Assembly (NCBI RefSeq): GCF_947502445.1
Contig: NZ_CANMZW010000001.1
Span: 248,001 to 312,000, forward strand
Direction: 5' to 3'
Origin: an uncultured Brevibacillus sp.
GTDB taxonomy: Bacteria; Bacillota; Bacilli; Brevibacillales; Brevibacillaceae
Length of the DNA stretch: 64,000 nucleotides
The notes under the pieces are model-generated. The model searched no databases. It was not told where the DNA came from and saw nothing but the letters and a program-made list of their open reading frames with translations. How positions within the stretch are numbered: position 1 is the stretch's first letter; every line of letters starts with the position of its first letter. A program made the position numbers and the translations under genes. Positions 53,881-63,203 of the stretch are shown one piece after another.

Positions 53881-54960
53881 TTTCATTTCAATCGCCGTAA
53901 TACGCCAACGTTCGCCGGGAGAGGAGCGCCGAAGGGTGAATTTCCAGCGTTCTTTTTGATCGCCACTATTTTTAGTGAAGGTATCGATTTGAACAGGTAC
54001 CTCCACCCAAAAAGGCCCTCGTTCGTCAGATGGGATCACGACCTCCGATTTTTTAATGGATACAATTTCCTGCAGCTTGGAAGGCAGATTAAACCCATCA
54101 GTAGTCATCCGCATCGTATGCTCATCGTGCTCATGCAAGGCCGTGAGAAAATACTCGATCAACTCTTCCGGCGACGCTCCGCTAATTGTGCTGGGCAAGG
54201 CACCAGACGCTTTGAGGATCATGAGGCTGTGACTAGGGTCAGGTTCTGTGCGTCGATGGGTTGAGCTGCCAAAAAAGTGAATACAAAAATGTCCAGGAAA
54301 ATCATTTCCTCGAATGGCACCAGCGCCATGTGGCATGCCATGCATGGATGCAGCGTAGTAAAGTCCATCTACTTCGACGAGAATGGCCCGTCTTTTCCAG
54401 CTCCATTTTCCCTGGTAAATATTTTTCATAATCATAGTATCTTCTCGGGTCAACGGCTGTACATCAGCATGACGACTGCCTGCCCTGCGCTGGACTTCAA
54501 ATTTTTCGCCTGTCTCCATATCAATGACGGTGCCGTAGTCCATCCGTGCGAAAGACTTTTTCACTTGCTCCCAAGGCACTGCTTGTCCATAATGGACCTT
54601 TTCCACAGACATGACTAACTCATCCAGCCGTTGTTTCACTTTAGTGTCTACCAAATACTGTTTAGGTTTTTCTTTATCAAACAGGTGTCCATCGTAATCG
54701 TATAAAAAGGTACGCTTGTTCACCGTCAGAATTGCTCGCTGCCAATGTGGCTGAGGTGTTGCGGGAACTGATTTTGCGCGCAGAAGCTGCGTTGCAAAAT
54801 GCTTATCGTGAAAGGTGAGAGTAGAAATAAACAGGGAGGCAGGCGACACGGAAACGGATATCCTCACTTCGTCTTTTGAATTGGCATAGGTAATCTGAGC
54901 AAACGACAACAAGGTTATGATTATACATGAGCAGCATAAAAGCAGTAAGGCACGCCGCAA
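53875..54960 (-). CDS. Secreted protein of unknown function
   Basis: A 361-residue protein with a signal peptide (M-R-R-A-L-L-L-L-C-C-S-C-I-I-I-T-L-L-S-F, cleavage near A-N-S at residue 27). The C-terminal 100 residues look like a small secreted domain with an alpha/beta fold. The centre has G-M-P-H-G, then G-N-D-F-P-G-H224-F-C226-I-H228-F, S-S-T-H and D-P-S-H, an apparently conserved His/Cys set that could be a metal or catalytic site. I do not recognise a characterised family, though similar segments occur in uncharacterised Paenibacillaceae proteins (from memory). TTG 54960 has GGAGGTG upstream; ATGs from 55062 lie before the ribosome site. It diverges from the small gene at 55092. Confidence 0.7.
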   Translation of the reverse strand: MRRALLLLCCSCIIITLLSFAQITYANSKDEVRISVSVSPASLFISTLTFHDKHFATQLLRAKSVPATPQPHWQRAILTVNKRTFLYDYDGHLFDKEKPKQYLVDTKVKQRLDELVMSVEKVHYGQAVPWEQVKKSFARMDYGTVIDMETGEKFEVQRRAGSRHADVQPLTREDTMIMKNIYQGKWSWKRRAILVEVDGLYYAASMHGMPHGAGAIRGNDFPGHFCIHFFGSSTHRRTEPDPSHSLMILKASGALPSTISGASPEELIEYFLTALHEHDEHTMRMTTDGFNLPSKLQEIVSIKKSEVVIPSDERGPFWVEVPVQIDTFTKNSGDQKERWKFTLRRSSPGERWRITAIEMKE

Positions 54961-55091
54961 GTAAAACACCTCCACCGTTCTATTTTTGCCCAATAAAGGG
55001 GAGGAATGAGGAGCAAATCTTGGTATCATAAGCATCTCGCTGTTTTGCCATACTGTTTTCATACGGCGATCATAAGGAGGAGTCTTTTAGC

Positions 55092-55283
55092 ATGTCTTCG
55101 ATGCCAAGGGGTAGCTATAAAGACCAGTTCCACCAGCGTTTGTACGTTCAATTGAACCAGGGACACAACAAGCTCAATTATCGCCAGATCAATATGATTA
55201 ATGAGCAAATGCAGAGCGGCGTTGATGAATACGCCCATATGCAGCATGATGTGTCTGAGTCACTCGGGATGAACAAACACTAA
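55092..55283 (+). CDS. Small hydrophilic protein
   Basis: A 63-residue protein, M-S-S-M-P-R-G-S-Y-K-D-Q-F-H-Q at the start, rich in Q, N, H, M and Y. No membrane segment. It has a strong ribosome site (AAGGAGGAG, about 9 bases upstream) and its own terminator, so it is likely expressed. I do not match it to a known family; spore-related roles are possible from its neighbours only. Confidence 0.75.
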   Translation: MSSMPRGSYKDQFHQRLYVQLNQGHNKLNYRQINMINEQMQSGVDEYAHMQHDVSESLGMNKH

Positions 55284-55299
55284 ATGAAATGACGCCGTG

Positions 55300-55340
55300 T
55301 AACCCGTTCCCTGCTTTGGGAGCGGGTTTTATTTCTTTTA
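55300..55340 (+). terminator. Terminator after the 63-residue gene
   Basis: AACCCGTTCCC / GGGAGCGGGTT stem with TGCTTT loop and TTTATTTCTTTTA tail. Confidence 0.85.
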
Positions 55341-55443
55341 CTTCTTGGGCTGCTCCGTTTTTTTGTATGGAAATGCACGTTCGCTTTTTGGGCGCTTTGT
55401 GTTACAGTAGAGAGTAGAATGGTAGCCAAGCGGAGAGTGAATG

Positions 55444-55944
55444 ATGCGTATTTTAGGAATCGATCCTGGCATTGCAATTGTCGGATTCGGAATTTTGGAT
55501 AAGCAGGGCAGTCAATTGCGTCCTGTCCAGTATGGGAGTATCCAGACCGAAGCGGGCTTGCCGGTGCCGCTGCGGCTCAAACAGATTTTTGAAGCGATGC
55601 AGAGTCTTCTGGAGACATATCGACCCGATGAAATGTCGGTGGAAAAATTATTTTTCAATAAAAACGTGACGACGGCCTTTACAGTAAGCCAAGCGAGAGG
55701 AGTCATCCTTTTGGCGGCTGAGCTCGCTGGTGTGCCTATCCATGAGTATACGCCGATGCAGGTCAAGCAAGCGGTGACGGGCTATGGTGGCGCTGAGAAA
55801 AAGCAGATTCAGGAAATGACCAGGATGCTATTAAAGTTAAAAGAAGTACCAAAGCCTGACGACGTGGCGGATGCGCTGGGAATTGCAATTACGCACGCAC
55901 AGTTCCGGGCGTACATTTCCATTTCGGAAGGAGTCCAAAAATGA
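55444..55944 (+). CDS. ruvC: Crossover junction endodeoxyribonuclease RuvC
   Basis: A 166-residue Holliday-junction resolvase. The first catalytic Asp is D7 (R-I-L-G-I-D-P-G), the Glu is in M-S-V-E-K-L-F-F, and the last two Asp residues are in K-P-D-D-V-A-D-A-L. ATG 55441 or 55444 are equally possible; GGAG lies 5 to 8 bases before. ruvC overlaps ruvA by 4 bases. B. subtilis has no RuvC (it uses RecU), so this is a difference from that organism. Confidence 0.93.
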   Translation: MRILGIDPGIAIVGFGILDKQGSQLRPVQYGSIQTEAGLPVPLRLKQIFEAMQSLLETYRPDEMSVEKLFFNKNVTTAFTVSQARGVILLAAELAGVPIHEYTPMQVKQAVTGYGGAEKKQIQEMTRMLLKLKEVPKPDDVADALGIAITHAQFRAYISISEGVQK

Positions 55945-56558
55945 TTGATTTTGTGGAAGGCACGTTGTGCTATCTGGATTCGGAATACATAGTGCTGGAG
56001 ACGGGAGGCATCGGATATCGGCTTTTTTGTCCGAACCCTTACCAGTTTGTTCGCTACGAAGGCAGCAAGACCAAGCTTTATACGCACCATCATGTCCGTG
56101 AAGATGCGATATTGCTCTACGGCTTTGCTTCCCGGGACGAGCGCGATTTGTTCCGCAAGCTGCTCGATGTAAGCGGAATCGGTCCAAAAGGCGGCTTGGC
56201 TATTTTGGCAGCAGCGACACCAGAGCAGCTGGTTATGGCTGTTCAACAGGAGAATGTTACGTATTTAACGAAGTTTCCGGGTATTGGGAAAAAGACAGCA
56301 CAGCGCATCATTCTCGATTTGAAGGATAAATTGGTAGGATACACACCATCTGCTATTTTGACGGTAGCTGCTGGGGATTTGACAGCAGGTGAACAGGCAG
56401 TTTCTGCTTTGAACGAAGCGTTTGATGCACTGACAGCACTCGGCTATTCAGACGGAGAGCTGCAAAAAATAAGAAACGCCCTGGCGGAAAAATCAAAAGA
56501 GGGCGATGGAGTGGAAAAGCTCATCAAACAAGGGCTTGCTTTGCTCATGAGGGGGTAG
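55941..56558 (+). CDS. ruvA: Holliday junction DNA helicase subunit RuvA
   Basis: 205 residues. The N-terminal OB fold begins I-D-F-V-E-G-T-L. Helix-hairpin-helix motifs are V-S-G-I-G-P-K-G (about 76-83) and [11 protein letters not shown] (about 111-121), followed by the C-terminal domain III that binds RuvB. The start is behind GGAAGGAG and overlaps ruvC. Confidence 0.97.
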   Translation: MIDFVEGTLCYLDSEYIVLETGGIGYRLFCPNPYQFVRYEGSKTKLYTHHHVREDAILLYGFASRDERDLFRKLLDVSGIGPKGGLAILAAATPEQLVMAVQQENVTYLTKFPGIGKKTAQRIILDLKDKLVGYTPSAILTVAAGDLTAGEQAVSALNEAFDALTALGYSDGELQKIRNALAEKSKEGDGVEKLIKQGLALLMRG

Positions 56559-56562
56559 GATT

Positions 56563-57561
56563 TTGGATCAGCGGATCATCACGACGCATATGAATTGGGA
56601 AGAGGATGCGGCGGAGCTGAGCCTCCGTCCTCGCTATTTAAATGAATATATTGGACAGCAGCACGTAAAGGAAAACCTGAAGATCTTTATTGAAGCAGCC
56701 AAAATGAGAAAAGAATCGCTAGACCATGTACTGCTGTATGGTCCGCCAGGGTTAGGAAAAACAACGCTGTCGCAAATTATTGCGAACGAGCTCGGTGTGA
56801 ACATCCGTACGACGTCAGGACCTGCAATTGAGCGTCCTGGAGATTTGGCTGCCATCCTGACCAATCTGCAGGAAGGCGACGTCCTTTTTATTGATGAGAT
56901 ACACAGGCTCAACAGAAGTGTCGAGGAGGTATTGTATCCGGCGATGGAGGACTTTGCGCTGGATATTATCATCGGAAAAGGGCCAAGCGCACGCAGTGTC
57001 CGCTTGGATTTGCCTCCGTTTACTCTCGTTGGGGCAACGACGCGAGCAGGTATGCTCTCCGCGCCGCTACGTGACCGTTTTGGCGTAGTGAATCGATTGG
57101 AGTTTTATACGGTGCCAGAGCTGACCTTTATCGTGTCACGCGCGGCTGACATACTCCAGGTTATCATTCGCGAGGGCGGAGCAGAAGAGATTGCCCGACG
57201 ATCACGTGGAACCCCGCGTGTGGCGAATCGCCTGCTGAAGCGGGTGCGGGATTTTGCCCAAGTAAAAGGCGAGGGTGTCATCACAACCGAGATCGCAAAG
57301 GAAGCTCTGGAGCGATTGCAAGTCGATACATGCGGACTTGATCATATTGATCACAAGCTGCTGCTCGCAATTATCGACCGATTCGACGGTGGGCCTGTGG
57401 GGCTTGACACGATTGCTGCTACCATCGGGGAAGAATCACAAACGGTAGAAGATGTTTGCGAACCCTATCTCATGCAAATCGGCTTTATGCAGCGGACGCC
57501 GCGGGGGCGTGTCCTGACCCCTAGCGCGTATCAGCACTTTGGGCGGGAGATGAAATCGTGA
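56563..57561 (+). CDS. ruvB: Holliday junction DNA helicase subunit RuvB
   Basis: A 332-residue AAA+ branch-migration motor. Walker A is G-P-P-G-L-G-K-T-T (about 60-68) and Walker B is L-F-I-D-E-I-H-R. The arginine finger region is R-D-R-F-G-V, and the C-terminal winged helix ends R-G-R-V-L-T. Start is TTG 56563 behind GAGGGGGTAGGA. The stop overlaps the next gene by 4 bases. Confidence 0.97.
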   Translation: MDQRIITTHMNWEEDAAELSLRPRYLNEYIGQQHVKENLKIFIEAAKMRKESLDHVLLYGPPGLGKTTLSQIIANELGVNIRTTSGPAIERPGDLAAILTNLQEGDVLFIDEIHRLNRSVEEVLYPAMEDFALDIIIGKGPSARSVRLDLPPFTLVGATTRAGMLSAPLRDRFGVVNRLEFYTVPELTFIVSRAADILQVIIREGGAEEIARRSRGTPRVANRLLKRVRDFAQVKGEGVITTEIAKEALERLQVDTCGLDHIDHKLLLAIIDRFDGGPVGLDTIAATIGEESQTVEDVCEPYLMQIGFMQRTPRGRVLTPSAYQHFGREMKS

Positions 57562-57776
57562 ATCCAGTAGCTAAGCTGCTTATTTTTGGTGGAGCTGCTT
57601 TGATCGTGATCGGTATCCTGTGGCAGGTAGGAGGGCGATTCTTGCCGCTTGGTCGCTTGCCGGGAGATATTGTGGTCGAGAAGGAAAACGTCAAATTTTA
57701 CTTTCCTGTAGTGACGTGTATCGTAATTAGTATTGTCCTGTCCCTCGGGATGTACCTGTTCCGTTTGTTTAAATAG
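57558..57776 (+). CDS. DUF2905 membrane protein
   Basis: A 72-residue protein with two membrane helices (about 6-24 and 48-70). The conserved middle is [19 protein letters not shown], the DUF2905 signature. It is usually encoded with the ruv or queA genes in Firmicutes. The function is unknown. GTG 57558 overlaps the ruvB stop, so translation is coupled. Confidence 0.88.
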   Translation: MNPVAKLLIFGGAALIVIGILWQVGGRFLPLGRLPGDIVVEKENVKFYFPVVTCIVISIVLSLGMYLFRLFK

Positions 57777-57787
57777 AAAAAGACATC

Positions 57788-57824
57788 AAAGCCAGCGGAG
57801 CCGTTCGTTCCGGTGGCTTTTTGT
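57788..57824 (+). terminator. Terminator of the ruvCAB operon
   Basis: AAAGCCAGCGGA / TCCGGTGGCTTT stem around GCCGTTCGT and a TTTTTG tail. Confidence 0.85.
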
Positions 57825-57855
57825 TGTAGGCAGAATGTGGTGGTGCTACCGCGCT

Positions 57856-57885
57856 CCGAAAAGACATGGCGCAACTAGGCTCTCT
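57856..57885 (+). repeat. Intergenic repeat element, copy B
   Basis: A 30-base segment centred on ACATGGCGCAACT. It matches 38684-38713 at 24 of 30 positions and all six differences are transitions. Both copies lie downstream of a terminator and upstream of a sporulation-type gene. Only the right half of the longer copy A seems conserved here. Confidence 0.5.
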
Positions 57886-57941
57886 TGTGTGAGGGTGTTT
57901 GGTCCCGAATTGAGAAAAAGGGCAGGAGATTGAATTGTGAT

Positions 57942-57978
57942 TGTCGAAAAACATGGGAGTACATGCCAATTTTCGACG
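57942..57978. promoter_or_regulatory. Inverted Spo0A-box-like sites
   Basis: TGTCGAAAA and TTTTCGACG form an inverted repeat; TGTCGAA is the Spo0A-box consensus core and the second site differs at one base. It lies 27 bases before the SpoIID-like gene. Inside it, CATGGGAGTACATG is also near-palindromic. Confidence 0.4.
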
Positions 57979-58004
57979 AATGAATTCAGGTGAAAGGAAG
58001 GACG

Positions 58005-59951
58005 ATGGACGACATGAAGAAGAAATGGATGGGGACTTTCCTTTCGGTGGGCCTGATCACAGCTGCTCTTGTGGGGGGACAAGTACCGGCAAACGCAGCT
58101 GGTGACAACATCCGGGTTGCGCTCTTTGTGGATACAGGACAAGGATACAGAGGCGTAGTCCCTTCGATTACGTTAACCACTGAAAAAGGAATGGAAGTGA
58201 CACTGGCTGGCCCGGGAGGCAAGACGGCGTTACCTGATTTAAAAGGAGACGCAGCCCGCTATCGGGTTGACGAATATCATTTGGTCGTCGCGGAAACGAA
58301 TGACTGGAATCGCGCGCAACAGGTAGCGCAGCAAATGAGCCAGCGCAAATACGAGGGCTCGATTCAGGTTGGAAGCCGCAACGGACAGATTGTCTATCAG
58401 GTAGTCAGCGGCTCGTATGACACGTATCAGGCGGCAGCCAATCAGGCAAAGACCGTAGCCCAAGCAATCGGTCAAAATCCGCTTGTAAAAGGTCCGTTTC
58501 GTATGGAAGCAGGGCAGTTCAAGAGCTTGAATGAAGCGCAGAAATGGCAGGCAGCTTTTGAACAAAAAGGAATTCCGGCCTATCCTGTACTGCTCGCAGA
58601 TGGGGGAAATGTAAACTACGCCGTATGGATTGGTGATGAGATCAGCTATGATGCAGCATCAGCATTGGCAGCCAGAGCAAGTGGCGCTGTGCCTGGCCTC
58701 ACCTATCATGTACCTTCCAGTCAGTCTTATGTTGTGTTGAAACAGGATGTATACGGCTCTCCAGATGAAACGATCTGGAAGTACGTATTTTCCCCACAAG
58801 CCAAGCTGACGGTTGAAAACAAAGCAGGCTCAGAATCCATGATCGGTGTAGTGGAGCGAGATCAACGCACTTATCGAGGGGAGATGGAGCTGTCAGAATA
58901 CAACGGTCACCTGACGCTAGTCAATGAATTGCCGATGGAGGAGTATTTGTATGGTGTTGTAGGCTCCGAGATGGCTCCAGACTGGCCACTCGAAGCATTG
59001 AAAACACAAGCGGTCCTGTCCAGAACGCGTGCAGTGTGGCAAGGCAATAAATACGGGATCGCAAATGTATCGGATACGGTCATCGAACAGGCCTATTACG
59101 GCTTCGCCAAGGAGTCCGAGGCTGTTCGTGAGGCTGTTGATGAAACCAAAGATGAAGTGATTTCATATCAGGGCAAGCCAGCCGAGTCTCTGTTTTACTC
59201 AAACGCAGGCGGTATGACGGCTGATGGCACAGAGGTCTGGGGGAATTCGGTTCCTTATCTGCGTCCTGTGACGAGCGATGATGCATATCCAATGGAAAGA
59301 GCAAACCTGTGGTATCGCGTGGAGTTGTCGGATGGTTCAACCGGTTATGTACGAAATGATCTAGTATCAGTGACAGGCGCTGCAAATGGCAAAGGCCAAC
59401 GCACAGCTGTCATTACAACGGCGAATACGAATTTGCGCTCAGGACCAAGCACCACGCTTCACCGGGTGTTGTCCACATTGCCAAATGGTGCTGAGGTTAC
59501 GATCCTCTCGGAAGAGGCAGAGGAAAATGCCTATTCGTGGACGCGAGGTCCTTATACCGTCGCAGAAATTACTGCAATGATAAATGCGAGCCAGAATAAA
59601 TACAAGGCTCCGCGTATTCCTGGGAATGTTACAAGTCTGAAGGTTACGGCTCGAGGACCGTCTGGACGAGTAATCGCGATGGAGGCAAATGGCAAACCGA
59701 TTGCTGCACCATCGCCGGATACATTCCGTTCGATTTTCCAACAGGGGAGCACTCTGCTTCGCAGCACGAAGTTCGATGTAGAAGTCGTTCAAAACAGTAA
59801 GCAAGCAGGCCCTCTGTTTTTGTTCCGTGGTACAGGATATGGACATGGGCTAGGAGTATCGCAATACGGAGCTCGTGCAATGGCGGAGAATGGGTATGAC
59901 TATAGGCAGATCTTGCAACACTATTACCAGGATGTGACAATCGAGAAATAA
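58005..59951 (+). CDS. SpoIID/LytB-domain protein with SPOR-like and SH3 regions
   Basis: A 648-residue exported protein. Signal peptide: 4-30, ending P-A-N-A-A. Residues 85-225 resemble two SPOR-like repeats (for example Y-Q-V-V-S-G-S-Y-D-T). The SpoIID transglycosylase core starts at about 285 (M-E-E-Y-L-Y-G-V-V-G-S-E-M-A-P-D-W-P-L-E-A-L) with the catalytic Glu in G-S-E-M. An SH3-type segment (T-N-L-R-S-G-P-S-T-T-L-H, about 482-493) splits the domain. The C-terminal G-Y-G-H-G-L-G-V-S-Q-Y-G is the LytB signature. It probably cleaves glycan strands during sporulation or wall turnover. ATG 58005 was chosen behind AAAGGAAGG; 58014 is possible. Confidence 0.88.
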   Translation: MDDMKKKWMGTFLSVGLITAALVGGQVPANAAGDNIRVALFVDTGQGYRGVVPSITLTTEKGMEVTLAGPGGKTALPDLKGDAARYRVDEYHLVVAETNDWNRAQQVAQQMSQRKYEGSIQVGSRNGQIVYQVVSGSYDTYQAAANQAKTVAQAIGQNPLVKGPFRMEAGQFKSLNEAQKWQAAFEQKGIPAYPVLLADGGNVNYAVWIGDEISYDAASALAARASGAVPGLTYHVPSSQSYVVLKQDVYGSPDETIWKYVFSPQAKLTVENKAGSESMIGVVERDQRTYRGEMELSEYNGHLTLVNELPMEEYLYGVVGSEMAPDWPLEALKTQAVLSRTRAVWQGNKYGIANVSDTVIEQAYYGFAKESEAVREAVDETKDEVISYQGKPAESLFYSNAGGMTADGTEVWGNSVPYLRPVTSDDAYPMERANLWYRVELSDGSTGYVRNDLVSVTGAANGKGQRTAVITTANTNLRSGPSTTLHRVLSTLPNGAEVTILSEEAEENAYSWTRGPYTVAEITAMINASQNKYKAPRIPGNVTSLKVTARGPSGRVIAMEANGKPIAAPSPDTFRSIFQQGSTLLRSTKFDVEVVQNSKQAGPLFLFRGTGYGHGLGVSQYGARAMAENGYDYRQILQHYYQDVTIEK

Positions 59952-59992
59952 GTCCATTGCCACATGATCTGACATAAAGGGAGTAACGATTC

Positions 59993-61021
59993 GTGGACGT
60001 GCAACAATTTGATTTTGAACTGCCGGAGCATCTGATTGCCCAGCATCCTCTAGAAGATCGGACTTCATCCAGATTGCTAGTTTTGCAAAAGCAGACTGGA
60101 GATATCATGCATCAGCGCTTTACCGATCTGATCGATCACCTGAAACCTGGCGATGTGCTTGTCATGAATGACAGTCGTGTATTACCGGCCAGATTGATTG
60201 GGGAAAAGGCTGAGACAGGCGCGAAAATTGAAATACTCCTGCTTAAATCTCTCGGGGACGATCGCTGGGAGACCCTGGTAAAGCCAGGGAAGCGTATGAA
60301 GCTAGGTACGGAAGTGGTTTTTGGAAATGGGCTTTTACGCTGCGTGTGTGAAGAGGTAACAGAAACGGGGGGGCGGATTGTCCGTTTTCTGTACGAGGGA
60401 ATTTTTTACGAAATCCTCGATCAATTAGGCTCGATGCCATTGCCCCCGTATATTCACGCACAGCTAGAGGACAGCGAGCGGTACCAAACGGTGTATGCAC
60501 GGGAGCGGGGCTCGGCAGCCGCACCGACAGCAGGTCTTCATTTCACGAAGCCGTATTTGGAGAAAATCGCTGCCAAAGGAATTCAGCTCGCGTATGTGAC
60601 CCTGCATGTCGGACTGGGGACTTTTCGCCCAGTAGCAGCAGACTCTGTTGAGGAGCATGTGATGCATGCGGAGTACTACGAGATTCCCGAAGAAACAGCC
60701 GAACTGGTGAACCGGGCAAAAGCAGAGGGAAGACGGGTCATCGCGGTTGGAACTACTTCGTGCCGGACATTGGAGACAGTGGGGCGTGCCCATGGAGGAA
60801 AGCTCGTTGCAACATCTGGCTGGACCGACATTTTCATTTATCCGGGGTATACCTTTTCCATTCTGGACGGGCTTTTGACGAATTTTCACTTGCCGAAGTC
60901 CACTCTTGTGATGCTGGTCAGTGCACTGGCTGGCAAAGATCATGTCATGACTGCCTACAAAACGGCAGTGCAGGAGGAATATCGCTTCTTCAGCTTCGGA
61001 GACGCGATGCTCATTCTTTAA
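59993..61021 (+). CDS. queA: S-adenosylmethionine:tRNA ribosyltransferase-isomerase
   Basis: A 342-residue enzyme that makes epoxyqueuosine in tRNA from preQ1. It begins [13 protein letters not shown] (6-18), and includes [10 protein letters not shown] (about 57-66) and A-A-P-T-A-G-L-H-F (about 171-179). GTG 59993 has AAGGGAGTAACG. queA-tgt-yajC is the expected order, and tgt follows after a hairpin. Confidence 0.97.
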   Translation: MDVQQFDFELPEHLIAQHPLEDRTSSRLLVLQKQTGDIMHQRFTDLIDHLKPGDVLVMNDSRVLPARLIGEKAETGAKIEILLLKSLGDDRWETLVKPGKRMKLGTEVVFGNGLLRCVCEEVTETGGRIVRFLYEGIFYEILDQLGSMPLPPYIHAQLEDSERYQTVYARERGSAAAPTAGLHFTKPYLEKIAAKGIQLAYVTLHVGLGTFRPVAADSVEEHVMHAEYYEIPEETAELVNRAKAEGRRVIAVGTTSCRTLETVGRAHGGKLVATSGWTDIFIYPGYTFSILDGLLTNFHLPKSTLVMLVSALAGKDHVMTAYKTAVQEEYRFFSFGDAMLIL

Positions 61022-61038
61022 ATCGTAAAAAATGTGAA

Positions 61039-61081
61039 CACCCACCTGTATAAGTGTATCCTTATGAGTCAGGTGGGTTTA
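61039..61081 (+). terminator. Hairpin after queA
   Basis: ACACCCACCTG / CAGGTGGGTTT stem with a 21-base loop. The T run is short, so it may be a weak terminator. Confidence 0.5.
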
Positions 61082-61106
61082 CTTCACCCGGAAGTTTTTC
61101 TATAAT
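61078..61106 (+). promoter_or_regulatory. Promoter before tgt-yajC
   Basis: TTTACT, 17 bases, TATAAT; 39 bases before the tgt start. The -35 overlaps the preceding hairpin. Confidence 0.5.
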
Positions 61107-61127
61107 AGGAAAGACTTACATACATAG

Positions 61128-62276
<1,149 letters not shown>

Positions 62277-62291
62277 TCGAGGGGGATTTTC

Positions 62292-62615
62292 ATGGATGGC
62301 TTGACGAATTTTTTACCGATTATCATCATGTTTGCGATTTTCTACTTCTTGCTGATTCGTCCGCAACAGAAAAAAGCAAAGCAACGTAACGCCATGCTCG
62401 CTGCTATCAAAAAGGGCGACAAAATTGTTACAATCGGCGGCATGCACGGTACCATTCAAGAGCTGACGGACGATAGTGTAACACTTCGTATTGCTCACAA
62501 CGTAAATGTGACCTTTGATCGCGGCGCTATCAACAGCGTGGTTTCTGCAAGCAGCGAACCAGCAGCAAAAAGCGAGCCTGCAAAAATCGAAGAAGCAAAA
62601 GAAGAATCCAAATAA
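62292..62615 (+). CDS. yajC: Preprotein translocase subunit YajC
   Basis: A 107-residue protein with one N-terminal membrane helix (5-24, F-L-P-I-I-I-M-F-A-I-F-Y-F-L). The conserved Q-Q-K-K-A-K-Q-R and G-D-K-I-V-T-I-G-G-M-H-G-T-I follow. It is an accessory SecDF partner. The start has GAGGGGGA. The charged C-terminal tail (E-E-A-K-E-E-S-K) is typical. Confidence 0.96.
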   Translation: MDGLTNFLPIIIMFAIFYFLLIRPQQKKAKQRNAMLAAIKKGDKIVTIGGMHGTIQELTDDSVTLRIAHNVNVTFDRGAINSVVSASSEPAAKSEPAKIEEAKEESK

Positions 62616-62621
62616 TACAAG

Positions 62622-62656
62622 TAAGCAGGTGGGAATCTCCCGCCTGCTTTTTTTCT
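62622..62656 (+). terminator. Terminator after yajC
   Basis: AAGCAGGTGGGA / TCCCGCCTGCTT stem with a short loop and TTTTTTTCT tail. Confidence 0.9.
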
Positions 62657-62667
62657 GCTACAGCGCA

Positions 62668-63069
62668 TTACCGCCGCGGTTTAATGCCTTTTGGCTTGTG
62701 ACTGGAGTTGGCCGAGTTTACACCCAGGATTCCACCGATACCAGCGATAGCAAAAGCTGCAAGCAGATAAAGAAAGGTATTCCATTGCATCGGAGCATCA
62801 AAGCCGAGGAAACCGATTAATAAGACGAGAATAAAATAGGAGAGTCCGGTGAGTCCTCCGTAATACCAGCCTTTACCGCCGCATCGCCGTCCCGTTACAA
62901 AGCCTCCTGTCAAAAGACCTATGGCGTTGATGACGTACGTAAAGTAAGGTAGAGAGCCTTCTCTCATGCTGGTGAAGCTCAGCAGTATGGTGGCCAGCAA
63001 TGCTCCAATCAGGATGAGGCCAAGCGTATACAATAGTCCTGTCAGTACAGAGGTGGATGCACTCCGCAC
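62668..63069 (-). CDS. TIGR04086 family membrane protein (YrzE-like)
   Basis: A 133-residue protein with four membrane helices (about 10-32, 44-62, 72-90, 96-118). The pattern L-T-G-L-L-Y-T-L-G-L, then F-V-T-G-R-R-C-G-G-K-G-W-Y-Y-G-G-L-T-G, and the C-terminal G-I-G-G-I-L-G-V-N match TIGR04086. It neighbours yajC as YrzE does in Bacillus. The function is unknown. I chose GTG 63069, behind GAGGGGGG; GTG 63087 is a few codons earlier. It is divergent from corA. Confidence 0.87.
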   Translation of the reverse strand: MRSASTSVLTGLLYTLGLILIGALLATILLSFTSMREGSLPYFTYVINAIGLLTGGFVTGRRCGGKGWYYGGLTGLSYFILVLLIGFLGFDAPMQWNTFLYLLAAFAIAGIGGILGVNSANSSHKPKGIKPRR

Positions 63070-63203
63070 GTTTGTTACCCCCCTCACTGCTCAAGTGTTT
63101 GTACCATCTATATGAGAGGCTTGGCAGACGTATTCATCTTCGCGTTGAACATTGAGGGGAATTTTCGTATGATGGATGAGGAACAAGACGGGGGTGAGGA
63201 AAG

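Noticed and set aside
57837-57853. GTGGTGGTGCTACCGCG resembling a T-box core
   Set aside because: It has extra bases inside the conserved GGTGGTACCGCG, no Stem I, no terminator pair and a non-amino-acid gene downstream.
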